Of a stretch of 64,000 bases of DNA, positions 24,072 through 32,605 are shown piece by piece; the first letter of the stretch is position 1; the number at the start of each line of letters is the position of its first letter. The notes under the pieces are model-generated. The model ran no database searches and had not been told where the DNA came from. It worked only from the letters and a program-made list of their open reading frames with translations. The position numbers and the translations under genes are program-made. This DNA is from DATENM01 sp045807725 (lineage in GTDB: Bacteria > Acidobacteriota > Blastocatellia > UBA7656). The stretch spans positions 1-64,000 of the forward strand of contig JBJMGV010000007.1 in NCBI GenBank assembly GCA_045807725.1, in the 5' to 3' direction.

Positions 24072-26120
24072 TCAATTGATCAACATCGGCAGGTCGTCGG
24101 GGCCGGCGTCGAGCGATTGTTCTTCAACCGACCAGACTTCAAACAACTCGCGCGGCACTTCGGTGATGAAGCGCGAAGGTTTTTGAATCACCGTCTGCCG
24201 CGAGTAATCAGTGACCACCAGCGGATAGCAGACGTACAGCTCATCTTTCGCGCGTGTCACCGCGACGTAGAACAAGCGCCGCTCTTCTTCTTCGCTGTCG
24301 GGATCGCGCAACGAACGCGCCGAGGGGAATTTGCCATCCGCCGCCCAGATCAAAAAGACGACGCGCCACTCCAATCCCTTCGCCTGATGGATTGAGCTGA
24401 GCACCAGCTTCTCGTCTTCGTCGCCGCCCGATACCACGTCTTCGCCGGTCGTTCCTTGTGGCGTGCCGAAGCGCTCGGTGTTGACTAAAGCAAGCTCGGA
24501 CAAAAACGCTTCGGTCGAATCGAAGCGCGCGGCGTAGTTCGACAGTTGCCGCAAGTCTTCGGCGCGCAGGTCGCTGTTCTCATAAGTGTTTTCGAGGTGC
24601 GCTTCGTAGCCGCTCTGAAGAATCAAGGCGATCTGCTCTGCCGGGCGATTGACGTATTCGGGACTGATTAGCCGGCTTATAAGATCAACAAATTCGTGCC
24701 AGCCGGCGGCGGCGCGCGGCTGTGCGTCAAAGTCTGCGCGGCGAATCAACGCGAGCGGCTCCTGCGCGTAAGCGATGCGCTCCCAGATGCGATTGGCGGT
24801 CGCGTTGCCGACTTTGGGGATGAGTTTCAGCACGCGCTTCCAGGCCAGCTCGTCGTGCGGGTTGACGACGATGCGCAGGTAAGAGATCACGTCCTTGATG
24901 TGCGCCTGCTCGAAGAAGCGCACGCCCGACCGCACGACGTAAGGGATGTCGCGCCGCACTAACTCAAGCTGCAATTCGAGCGCGTGCCAGTGGCTTCGAT
25001 AAAGCACGGCCATCTCATCGAGTCGCACGCCTTCGTCGCGCAGTTCGAGGATGCGCCCGGCGACAAACGCCGCCTGCTGATCGCTGTCCGAAGTCGGCAC
25101 CAGCGCCGGAGACTGGCCGGCGCTTTCGCGCACGGCGTGGAGGTTCTTGGGAAACTGCCGCCGGTTGTTGCGTATCGCCGCGTTCGCCAGCAAGACGATC
25201 TCAGGCCGTGAACGATAATTGGTTTCTAAATGAAACTCCTGCGCGTCGGGGTAGCGCTCTTTGAAGGTGTAGATGTTGGCGAAGTGCGCGCCGCGCCATC
25301 CAAATATGGATTGTGCGTCGTCGCCGACGACCATCACGTTGCGATGCCTGGTGGCCAGCAGGTCAACGATCTCGGCTTGAATCTTGTTGGTGTCCTGATA
25401 CTCATCTACGAGAATGTATTCAAAGTTACTGGCCCAGTAATCGCCGATCTCCGGCTTCTCCACGAGCAGCCGCTTCCAGTTCATCAACAGGTCGTCGTAA
25501 TCCATCGTGTTGCGCTCGACCTTGCGCGCTTGAAAGAGGCGATCAACGCGCTCGATCTGCGCGGCGAGCGGCTCGAAGTGCGGGTAGTTGGCGACGATGC
25601 AATCGCGTATCGGCAGATCGCGGTTGTTGGCGTAGCTGATGATGTCGGCGACGACTTCGGGTTTAGGGAAGCGGCGCGCTTTCGGGTCGATGCCGGCGTC
25701 TTGAATCGAAGACTCGATAAGGTCTTTGGCGTCTTCGGCATCGAGGATGGTGAAGTTCGGCAAGTAGTCGAGCGACTCGGCGTGGCGGCGCAATATACGA
25801 TTGGCGATAGAATGAAAGGTGCCGCCCCAGACTTTGCGCGAGTCGGTTTGCAGCAGCGTCTCGACGCGGTGGAGCATCTCGCGCGCCGCTTTGTTGGTGA
25901 AGGTGACGAGCAGAATGCGAGCCGGCGGCACGCCCATCTCGATGAGCCGCGCGACTCGATAAGTGACCGTGCGCGTCTTGCCAGACCCCGCGCCGGCGAT
26001 GACCAGGATGGGGCCGCCGCCGGCGGTGACGACCGCGTACTGCTCGGTGTTGAGGTCGCCCTTGTAGTTGACCAGAAAGCGGCGCGGCACATCGCGCTTG
26101 ATGACGTAGTGCTTCGTCAT
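24072..26120 (-). CDS. UvrD/PcrA-type 3'-5' DNA helicase
   Basis: Superfamily 1A helicase for DNA repair and replication-fork maintenance. Motifs appear in order: Q-like DLNTEQYAVVTAGGG, Walker A AGAGSGKTRTVTYR near 41, TFTNKAAREM, Walker B VDEYQDTN near 237, VVGDDAQSIFGWRGA, LETNYRSRPEIV, and QAKGLEWRVVFLIW in motif V, then LFYVAVTRAKDEL. The 682-residue length is short for UvrD because the C-terminal tail after motif VI is brief. Start ATG 26120 is chosen over the upstream codons by homology; its ribosome binding site is poor. It is divergent from the desaturase gene. Confidence 0.92.
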   Translation of the reverse strand: MTKHYVIKRDVPRRFLVNYKGDLNTEQYAVVTAGGGPILVIAGAGSGKTRTVTYRVARLIEMGVPPARILLVTFTNKAAREMLHRVETLLQTDSRKVWGGTFHSIANRILRRHAESLDYLPNFTILDAEDAKDLIESSIQDAGIDPKARRFPKPEVVADIISYANNRDLPIRDCIVANYPHFEPLAAQIERVDRLFQARKVERNTMDYDDLLMNWKRLLVEKPEIGDYWASNFEYILVDEYQDTNKIQAEIVDLLATRHRNVMVVGDDAQSIFGWRGAHFANIYTFKERYPDAQEFHLETNYRSRPEIVLLANAAIRNNRRQFPKNLHAVRESAGQSPALVPTSDSDQQAAFVAGRILELRDEGVRLDEMAVLYRSHWHALELQLELVRRDIPYVVRSGVRFFEQAHIKDVISYLRIVVNPHDELAWKRVLKLIPKVGNATANRIWERIAYAQEPLALIRRADFDAQPRAAAGWHEFVDLISRLISPEYVNRPAEQIALILQSGYEAHLENTYENSDLRAEDLRQLSNYAARFDSTEAFLSELALVNTERFGTPQGTTGEDVVSGGDEDEKLVLSSIHQAKGLEWRVVFLIWAADGKFPSARSLRDPDSEEEERRLFYVAVTRAKDELYVCYPLVVTDYSRQTVIQKPSRFITEVPRELFEVWSVEEQSLDAGPDDLPMLIN

Positions 26121-26292
26121 GATGAGTATCTTGTCTGCTCGCGCGCCGGTCGGCAAGGCGCTAGGTAAACTTTATCAACAGCGCCCGCGTTCGTCGGCGC
26201 GCGAATCATTTGAACATAAATTCATGCGGGCGATAATTTTTTCTTTCGATAAGCTGATCGCGTCTGCTACCATATGAACTTCAGGAGAAGCG

Positions 26293-27240
26293 ATGCAAGA
26301 GATCAGAACCACACCGCCATCGACTACGACTATTCCACCATCCACACTCACGAAGAAGACACCGACCGCGACGAAACCAGCGAAAACGACTGCGCCGGCT
26401 GTTGCCGAGGAGAAGGATCGGCTGTCGTTCAAAACGCTTCCGTTCGCCCTGATGCATCTGGGCTGCGTCGCCGTTTTCTTTGTTGATTTCAGCCTGACTG
26501 CCGTGTTGCTCTGCCTCGCGCTTTACGCCGTCCGAATGTTCGGATTGACGGCAGGCTTTCACCGCTACTTCTCGCACCGCTCGTACAAGACGAGCCGCCC
26601 CGTGCAATTCCTGATGGCCCTGCTCGGCACGTCGGCCTTGCAGAAGGGGCCGCTGTGGTGGGCCGCGCATCACCGCCGCCATCATAAGTATTCGGACCAG
26701 CCGGGCGACATCCATTCGCCGGTCATCAGCGGCTTCTGGTGGTCGCACGTCGGCTGGGTCATCAGCCGCAAATACGAAGAGACCGATTGGAGCGCCATCA
26801 AAGACTTCGCGCATTTCCCTGAGCTGCGCTGGCTGAACAGCAACCACTGGATTCCAGGCGTCGCCGTCGCGGTCGCCTGTTTCTTAGGCGGCGAGCTGCT
26901 CGGCGCGAGCGGCTGGTCGTGGCTGGTGTGGGGCTTCGTCGTCAGTACGGTGTTGCTCTATCACGGCACGTTCACGGTCAACTCGCTGTCGCACGTCTGG
27001 GGCAGTCGCCGTTACCAGACCGCCGACGAGAGCCGCAACAATTTCCTGATCGCGCTGTGGACAGGCGGCGAAGGCTGGCACAACAACCACCATCATTATA
27101 TGGCGTCGGTGAAGCAGGGCTTCTACTGGTGGGAGGTCGATTTCAGTTATTACGCGCTGCGTATTATGTCGTGGTTCCGCCTGGTCTGGGACCTGCGCGT
27201 GCCGCCCAAGCACCTGCTCGCTTCAGCGCAAAGCGAATAG
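26293..27240 (+). CDS. Acyl-CoA/acyl-lipid delta-9-type fatty acid desaturase
   Basis: Integral-membrane di-iron enzyme introducing a double bond in fatty acyl chains. The three histidine boxes are complete: HRYFSH near 90, HHRRHH near 125 and HNNHHH near 262. Residues 1-45 are a low-complexity Thr/Pro/Lys tail (TPPSTTTIPPSTLTKKTPTA), unusual for the family and probably a flexible cytoplasmic lead. Four membrane helices surround the boxes. AGGAG lies close upstream of the start codon. The divergent gap to the helicase gene contains a short AT-rich stretch (ATAATTTTTTC) that could hold its promoter. Membrane fluidity control is the expected role. Confidence 0.92.
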   Translation: MQEIRTTPPSTTTIPPSTLTKKTPTATKPAKTTAPAVAEEKDRLSFKTLPFALMHLGCVAVFFVDFSLTAVLLCLALYAVRMFGLTAGFHRYFSHRSYKTSRPVQFLMALLGTSALQKGPLWWAAHHRRHHKYSDQPGDIHSPVISGFWWSHVGWVISRKYEETDWSAIKDFAHFPELRWLNSNHWIPGVAVAVACFLGGELLGASGWSWLVWGFVVSTVLLYHGTFTVNSLSHVWGSRRYQTADESRNNFLIALWTGGEGWHNNHHHYMASVKQGFYWWEVDFSYYALRIMSWFRLVWDLRVPPKHLLASAQSE

Positions 27241-27274
27241 CCACCGAAGGGTAGGGCTAAAGGCCAGGAACGTT

Positions 27275-27480
27275 TTCAGTCCCGTAGGGACGAGATATTT
27301 ATAGTTTGAGATAGAGGAATCGACGAAGCCCCGTAGGGGCGCAATGTTGACATCGCGCCCCTACGGGGCTTCGTCATCTCTTGCATCATTGACTATAAAC
27401 ATTGCGCTCCTAACGGAGCTTGTTTGATCTACTGCATCTTGAGCTATAAACATCGCGCTCCTGACGGAGCTTAAAGCTGC
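27275..27480. repeat. Cluster of palindromic modules (TATAAACATCGCG and CCCCGTAGGGGCG types)
   Basis: A near-perfect hairpin at 27322-27374 pairs GACGAAGCCCCGTAGGGGCG with its complement. It is followed by two direct copies, about 50 bases apart, of CTATAAACATCGCGCTCCTG (one copy with ATTGCG and TAAC variants), each ending in a GCTCC-GGAGC mini-hairpin, and preceded by an inverted copy at 27278-27306. The same 30-base module bounds the composite element at 13.7-14.1 kb. It fills the space between two convergent genes. Confidence 0.8.
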
Positions 27481-27514
27481 GTGACCAACTATCTTTATTC
27501 CCGATTCCTGACCT

Positions 27515-28240
27515 CTAGCCTCTCTCTTCCCTCGCCATCTCTTCCAACAGGTCCGGCAGCAGCCCAAGGTGGGCGATTTCAAAGAAGCCCGATGCGTCAT
27601 AATCGGTGACGCGCTCGTGCACCCACGTCGTGTGATAAGGAACATAGACCGCTCGCGCGCCGGCCTCGATTGCCGGCAGGATGTCGGACTTGATCGAGTT
27701 GCCAACCATCAGGAAACGCGGCGGGTCGAGGTGATGTTTAGCCAGGATAGCGCGGTAGACGCCGCTGTTTTTCTCGGAGACGATCTCGACGTGGCTGAAG
27801 TAATCGCCCAGCCCTGAGCGCGCGATCTTCGACTCCTGATCGAAGAGGTCGCCTTTCGTAATCAACATCAACTGATACGCGCCGGCCAGCCGGCTGACGG
27901 TTTCGCGCACGCCGTCGAGCAACTCGACCGGCGCTTTCAACATCGCCTTCGCAAAGCCGATGATCTGCTCGATCTCTGCGCCGGTGATGCGCCCTTCCGT
28001 CAGCTCGATGGCCGTCTCGATCATCGACAGCGTGAAGCCCTTGATGCCATAGCCGAAGTGCTCGATGTTGCGCCGCTCGGTTTCGTTCAGCTTCTCTTCG
28101 ATCCACTCCTCGCTGTGATAGGCCGAGAGCAATTGCTTGAACTTCGACTGCGTGACGGTGAAGAGGCTCTCGTTGTGCCAGAGCGTATCGTCCGCGTCGA
28201 AGGCAATCACGTCTATCGCTTTGTGATCTGTATCACTCAT
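27515..28240 (-). CDS. HAD-superfamily hydrolase
   Basis: 241-residue haloacid-dehalogenase-fold phosphatase. Motif I is FDADDTLWHNE near 14 (nucleophile and acid Asp), motif II is LMLITKGD near 128, motif III Lys precedes SGLGDYFSHVEIVSEKNSG, and motif IV is FLMVGNSIKSDILPAIEAG, in which the usual GD is GN. The cap is helical (about 20-110). The substrate is unknown; members include nucleotidases and sugar phosphatases. Its start lies four bases after the stop of the ROK kinase gene, so the pair forms an operon, suggesting a sugar-phosphate substrate. Confidence 0.88.
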   Translation of the reverse strand: MSDTDHKAIDVIAFDADDTLWHNESLFTVTQSKFKQLLSAYHSEEWIEEKLNETERRNIEHFGYGIKGFTLSMIETAIELTEGRITGAEIEQIIGFAKAMLKAPVELLDGVRETVSRLAGAYQLMLITKGDLFDQESKIARSGLGDYFSHVEIVSEKNSGVYRAILAKHHLDPPRFLMVGNSIKSDILPAIEAGARAVYVPYHTTWVHERVTDYDASGFFEIAHLGLLPDLLEEMAREERG

Positions 28241-28244
28241 CGCC

Positions 28245-29216
28245 TCATCCGCATTCGAGCGCCTCGCGCGCCAGCATCGCCGCGCCCGTCACACCGGCGT
28301 CGTCGCCGAGCGCGGCGCGCACGATCTTCAAGTCCTTCGCCATAAAGTCGAACGCGACGTTGCGCGCCGCCGCTTCTATGCGGGCGATGAAATCATCCTC
28401 CATCGCTTCGATGACGCCGCCGCCAAGCACGACGACCTCCGGCGAGAGCACGTTGACCAGGCTGCCGATGCCTATGCCGATCATCCGCGCGGCGCGATTC
28501 ATGATCTTGACGACCACCTTATCGCCGGCCCGATAGGCTTTGCCGAAATCGCTCCCCGACACCAGTTCAGCATCTTGCTTGAGCTTTTCTTTCAACGAAG
28601 TCTTCTCGCCGCGCTTGATGGCTTTGCGCAAATCGCGCGTCATCGCCGTGCGGCTGCCCAATGCTTCCATACAGCCGCGATTGCCGCAGCCGCAGCGTGG
28701 GCCGTTGGCTTGGATGATGATGTGGCCGATCTCGCCGGCGTTCTTGCTGAAGCCGTGATAGAGCGCGCCGTCGGCGATGATGCCGCCGCCAATGCCTGTG
28801 CCGACGAAGACGCCCAATACGTCGCGCGCCCCTTGCCCCGCGCCGGCCCGGTATTCGCCATAGGTTCCGGCGTTCACGTCATTGTCAACAATCGCCGGAC
28901 AGTTGAACGTTTCGGTGAGGCGCGGGCCGAGCGGAAACCCATGCATATTCATATTAGCGGATTGGATAATCACGCCGGTGTCGGGGTCGAGCGGGCCGGG
29001 CGCGCCGATGCCAACAGCGCGGAGGTCTGCGGTGGTGATGCCGGCGCGTTCAATCGCGTGTTCGGCGGTGCGCGCTACGGTCTGAAAGACCATCTCGCCG
29101 CCGCGCCACGCTTTGGTCTTAGCGCGCGCGCGGCTGACGATCTGGCCACTGCCATCGAAGACCGCCGCCATCACTTTGGTGCCGCCTAGATCAATGCCGA
29201 GAATATAATTTTCCAT
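28245..29216 (-). CDS. ROK-family sugar kinase, glucokinase-like
   Basis: 323-residue ROK kinase that phosphorylates glucose or a related sugar with ATP. Seen are the phosphate-binding loop LGIDLGGTK near 6, APGPLD near 73, the catalytic ENDVN-type block as IVDNDVNAGTYGEY near 110 (catalytic Asp), and the ROK zinc-binding signature with HIIIQ then CGCGNRGCMEA near 174. No N-terminal helix-turn-helix, so it is a kinase rather than a repressor. Followed four bases later by the HAD gene; upstream is the second dehydratase gene, 55 bases away on the same strand. Confidence 0.92.
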   Translation of the reverse strand: MENYILGIDLGGTKVMAAVFDGSGQIVSRARAKTKAWRGGEMVFQTVARTAEHAIERAGITTADLRAVGIGAPGPLDPDTGVIIQSANMNMHGFPLGPRLTETFNCPAIVDNDVNAGTYGEYRAGAGQGARDVLGVFVGTGIGGGIIADGALYHGFSKNAGEIGHIIIQANGPRCGCGNRGCMEALGSRTAMTRDLRKAIKRGEKTSLKEKLKQDAELVSGSDFGKAYRAGDKVVVKIMNRAARMIGIGIGSLVNVLSPEVVVLGGGVIEAMEDDFIARIEAAARNVAFDFMAKDLKIVRAALGDDAGVTGAAMLAREALECG

Positions 29217-29271
29217 CGCGCGGCTGATTAAATCATAAAACCGTGTTGCGGGTCGAATTCATCCGGCGCGA

Positions 29272-30252
29272 TCATTCGGCGATGCGATCAGATTGAACCC
29301 GACCGAGCGCCTGACGCAGATGCTCAAGCGAAGTGTTGCCGCCGGAACACACCAGGCCGACGCGCTGACCGGCGAACTCCGCACGGTGTTGATAAAGCGC
29401 GGCGAGCACTGCTGCGCCAGCGGCTTCAGCGAGCGTGTGCGCTTTCTCGATCATCCAGACCATCGCCTGCATAATCTCTTCGTCGCTCACCAGCAGAAAG
29501 TCGTCGAGCCTCTCGCGCAGAATCTGTTGCGGCAGCGCGAAGGCCGCTCCCGTCGCCAGCCCTTCGGCAAACGTCAGGTTCGGCGCAGCGACGAGTTGCT
29601 TCTGCCGCCACGACTCGTAAGCCGCAGGCGAAGCCGCCGCCTGCACGCCGACAACGCGAATCTCTGGATTGATCGCTTTCGCAGCGATGCACGCGCCCGC
29701 CGCGCCGCTGCCGCCGCCGACAGGCACGAAGATGCAATCGAGCTGCGGCTCGTCTTCGATCATCTCTAACGCCTCGGTCGCCACGCCCGCGATCAACAGC
29801 GGCTCGTCGCCCGAATGGATGTAGCGATAACCACATTCACGCGCCAACGCTTCGCAATGCAAGCGCGCGTCGTCAAATCGCTCGCCGTGAAAGATGACTT
29901 CAGCCTTCATGCCGCGCATCGCCGCGACCTTACTCGGATTGGCGTTGGTCGGCACAACAATGCGAGCCGCGACGTTGAACAGCCGCGCCGCGTAGGCGAC
30001 CGACTGGCCGTGATTGCCGGTTGATGCAGCGATCACTCCGCGCTCGCGCTCGTCGTCGCTCATCTGCGAAACGAGATTGACGCCGCCGCGTACTTTGAAT
30101 GCGCCGACCGGCTGCGCGTTCTCGTGTTTGATGAAGACGGTTGTGCCGATCAACTCATTGACCGCCGGATACGAATGCATCGGCGTGCGCCGCAGGTAAG
30201 GCCGTATCTGCCGCTTCGCCAGCAGCACATCTTGAAACGTTGGCGTCTTCAT
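29272..30252 (-). CDS. Second threonine ammonia-lyase/serine racemase-type PLP enzyme
   Basis: 326-residue fold-type II PLP enzyme. ATG 30252 has GAGG five bases upstream; the frame further up is repeat DNA. The PLP Lys is in QPVGAFKVRGG near 45, the STGNHGQS loop near 78, and the phosphate loop is VGGGSGAAG near 177. No ACT domain. It is only distantly similar to the dehydratase at 7696-8655 (for example GAFKVRGG against SFKLRGA), so they are separate paralogues with possibly different substrates (threonine, serine or hydroxyaspartate). It may be cotranscribed with the downstream ROK-HAD pair. Confidence 0.88.
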   Translation of the reverse strand: MKTPTFQDVLLAKRQIRPYLRRTPMHSYPAVNELIGTTVFIKHENAQPVGAFKVRGGVNLVSQMSDDERERGVIAASTGNHGQSVAYAARLFNVAARIVVPTNANPSKVAAMRGMKAEVIFHGERFDDARLHCEALARECGYRYIHSGDEPLLIAGVATEALEMIEDEPQLDCIFVPVGGGSGAAGACIAAKAINPEIRVVGVQAAASPAAYESWRQKQLVAAPNLTFAEGLATGAAFALPQQILRERLDDFLLVSDEEIMQAMVWMIEKAHTLAEAAGAAVLAALYQHRAEFAGQRVGLVCSGGNTSLEHLRQALGRVQSDRIAE

Positions 30253-30268
30253 CATTACCTCAAATGGA

Positions 30269-30350
30269 AGTGATGAGTGATGAGTGATGACTAAAGAGAT
30301 TGCCGGCGTCGCGTGCGCCGCATTCCACTCATCACTCATCACTGATCACT
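30269..30350. repeat. Heptad hairpin repeat (GTGATGA/CTCATCA units)
   Basis: Left arm GTGATGA three times; right arm CTCATCA, CTCATCA, CTGATCA. Exact 7-nt period. The right arm runs into the last codons of the GH20 gene, whose TAA is at 30346. Confidence 0.85.
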
Positions 30351-32514
30351 TAATAAAGAATCCCATCTGCTGCGGCGTCGGCAGCGCGCCCTGTTCGCGG
30401 TACTGCTGCATAGCCGCGCGGACGGCCTGCGATTTCGCCTGGAACAATCGCGCCAGATTGTCATAGCGCACGGTGACGTTGCCCAGCCAGTACGCGCGAT
30501 TCTCTGCCATCCACAACGCGGCGTACATCTCGCGCAGGCGCGTCGTCTGGTCGCGCAAGTCTTCGAGCCTCCCATTCGCGCCGGCAATCTGGCTCAGGTT
30601 ACGTTGCACCGTGCTGCGGTCACTCATATGCAGATAAGCGTCCCAGTATGCCTTGCTCATCTCGCTGACCATCTGAACCTTCATGCCGAGCGCGTCCAGC
30701 CGCAGGCCCGCGAAGATCAAGCTATCAATCGTGTCTTCGTTGATGCGGGCCTGCCGGCGATGACGGTATAGCAAGGCAAGCGCGCGCTCGGCTTCAATGC
30801 GCAAGTCGTGGGCGGCGGCGTCGGCCTTCTCAACATACCCCGCGCCGGTTTCGGTGAACGGGTCAGACCAGAACGGCTCGTCGTTGGCGTCGCCGAGCTT
30901 GGCGTCTCTGAGGATCGAATGCACGCGCGACAGCGATTGCAGCGCATCGCGGAAAACGTGATCTTCGTTACGATAGAACGCCCAGTCATAGTTAGCCTTG
31001 AATCGCTCGATGCTTGATTCGCCGGGCTGCCACGCGCACGCCGCGCCAAAGGCAACTGCCGGCCAGGTCATCTGAAACAATGCCTCGCCGTCGTCATCCC
31101 ACGTCGTGTTCAACATGCCGAGCGCGCCGTACTTCTGCCCGTCGCGCACGAAGTTGCGTATGTTCAGAAACGCCGCGTCGAGATTCGGAAAGATGCGATT
31201 CCAGTTGCTCGCGCCGGGCGCGACGAAGAGGTCGAGCCTGGCGTCTTTGTACGGCTTCAGCAGGTTGTCGAAGCTCGGCGACGGCGAGTAGCCCCACGCC
31301 ACCGCGATCACGTCTTTCGGAAGAATGCCGAGCAGTTCAGGGTACTTCATTGCGATGTCGCCCCAGAACATCAGCCGCTTGTTGTAAGGCTTCATGATCT
31401 CGGCGACGCGCTTCAGGTGTTCGAGGTAGACGCGCCCCAGTCCGACTTCGTCCGCGTGCGCTTTGGTCTGCCCGCGCCCCAGCTCGAACGTTTCGTCCGC
31501 GCCAATGTGAAAGAGCGGGCCGGGAAACAGCGGCACGAGTTCCGCGTAGAGGCTCTTGATGAAGGCGTACGTCTTCTCGTTGACCGGCGCGAGCACGTGG
31601 CCGTGCGGCGTCTCGGCCATATCGCTGTAGACTTCGTATTTCAGGACGTGATGCAGATGGCCGAACGCTTGCTGTTCGGGCAGGATGGTCACGTAATAAC
31701 GCCGCGCGTATTCGACCAGTTCTTTGACATCAGCGGCGGTAATCGCGCCTTCTTTCGGGGCGACGAGCGGCTCGCTCTGGTAATCGAAGACGTGTTCGAG
31801 GTAGAGCGAAAACAGATTGAGCTTGAACGCGGCGCAGGTGCGAATCTGCCGCTTCATATAATCGAGCGTTGGCACGGGGCCGCGACTGATGTCGTCGTGA
31901 ACGCCACGCCAGCGCATCTGGGGCCAGTCTTTGATAGCGACCGTTGGACAAGCGAGCGAGCGCGGCGCTCGGCCTTCGTCAGCTTGCGATTGGCTTTTGC
32001 CGGCCTCGTTGTGGCGCGGCGCTTCGCTTGCCTGTCCGCCCTCGCCCTGTCCGATCAACTGGCGCAAGGTCTGTGCGCCATAGAAGACACCCGCGCCGGT
32101 GCGCGCTGCGATGATGACGCGCTCTGCGGTCGCGTCAATCACATAACCTTCTTCATCAAAGCCGTCTTCGACTGCCAGCTTACTTGATGCGAGCGCGGCG
32201 TTGAGCTTTGCATCGTCGCCGACGCGCGCCAGGTAGATGGCATTCGATTTGGGCAGCGAGCGCGATGTAGTGATCGCTACTTTTCGCCCGCCGGCGCGCT
32301 CGATCTCTTCGGCAAGCGTTTCAGCGGCGGTGCGGTCTTCCGTCCCGTGCGCCGCGTTGATGACGATGCGAGTTTTTGAGGTGATGGGGAAAGCGCCCGC
32401 GCGCCGCTCGACTTGCTTCGGCTCAGGGATCAGCTTCAGCTCTTGCGCGAAAGCGCGCGGCGATGACAGAAGGATGATGGCGACAAGGAGAAACCAGAGA
32501 AGTTTGCTTTTCAT
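30346..32514 (-). CDS. Secreted GH20-type beta-N-acetylhexosaminidase-like protein
   Basis: Releases terminal N-acetylhexosamine from chitin- or peptidoglycan-type glycans, outside the cytoplasm. ATG 32514 starts a signal peptide (MKSKLLWFLLVAIILLSSPR, cleavage after AFAQ); the 28 codons upstream are repeat DNA. Residues about 25-150 are the GH20b-type beta domain (LIPEPKQVERRAGAFPI). The barrel has VKELVEYARRYYVTILPEQQ and the catalytic Asp-Glu pair in FHIGADETFELG near 339-340. The C-terminal third (about 480-722) is helical and lacks a known binding module. The 722-residue product stands between two hairpin repeats; the S9 peptidase gene precedes it. Confidence 0.88.
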   Translation of the reverse strand: MKSKLLWFLLVAIILLSSPRAFAQELKLIPEPKQVERRAGAFPITSKTRIVINAAHGTEDRTAAETLAEEIERAGGRKVAITTSRSLPKSNAIYLARVGDDAKLNAALASSKLAVEDGFDEEGYVIDATAERVIIAARTGAGVFYGAQTLRQLIGQGEGGQASEAPRHNEAGKSQSQADEGRAPRSLACPTVAIKDWPQMRWRGVHDDISRGPVPTLDYMKRQIRTCAAFKLNLFSLYLEHVFDYQSEPLVAPKEGAITAADVKELVEYARRYYVTILPEQQAFGHLHHVLKYEVYSDMAETPHGHVLAPVNEKTYAFIKSLYAELVPLFPGPLFHIGADETFELGRGQTKAHADEVGLGRVYLEHLKRVAEIMKPYNKRLMFWGDIAMKYPELLGILPKDVIAVAWGYSPSPSFDNLLKPYKDARLDLFVAPGASNWNRIFPNLDAAFLNIRNFVRDGQKYGALGMLNTTWDDDGEALFQMTWPAVAFGAACAWQPGESSIERFKANYDWAFYRNEDHVFRDALQSLSRVHSILRDAKLGDANDEPFWSDPFTETGAGYVEKADAAAHDLRIEAERALALLYRHRRQARINEDTIDSLIFAGLRLDALGMKVQMVSEMSKAYWDAYLHMSDRSTVQRNLSQIAGANGRLEDLRDQTTRLREMYAALWMAENRAYWLGNVTVRYDNLARLFQAKSQAVRAAMQQYREQGALPTPQQMGFFIK

Positions 32515-32531
32515 AAACAGAAAAAGGAATT

Positions 32532-32595
32532 GCCACAGAGGCGCAAAGACACAGAGCTTTATTAAAGATTCTCCGCGTCTTTGCGCCTCTGTGGC
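32532..32595. repeat. 9-nt-period hairpin repeat (CACAGAGGCGCAAAGA type)
   Basis: GCCACAGAGGCGCAAAGA on the left, TCTTTGCGCCTCTGTGGC on the right: an 18-base perfect inverted repeat around about 28 bases. It separates the S9 and GH20 genes, which are on the same strand. Confidence 0.9.
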
Positions 32596-32605
32596 CAAGC
32601 TTACA

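Noticed and set aside
30253..30342. N-terminal extension of the second dehydratase
   Set aside because: It is translation of the GTGATGA heptad hairpin; GAGG before ATG 30252 gives a better start.
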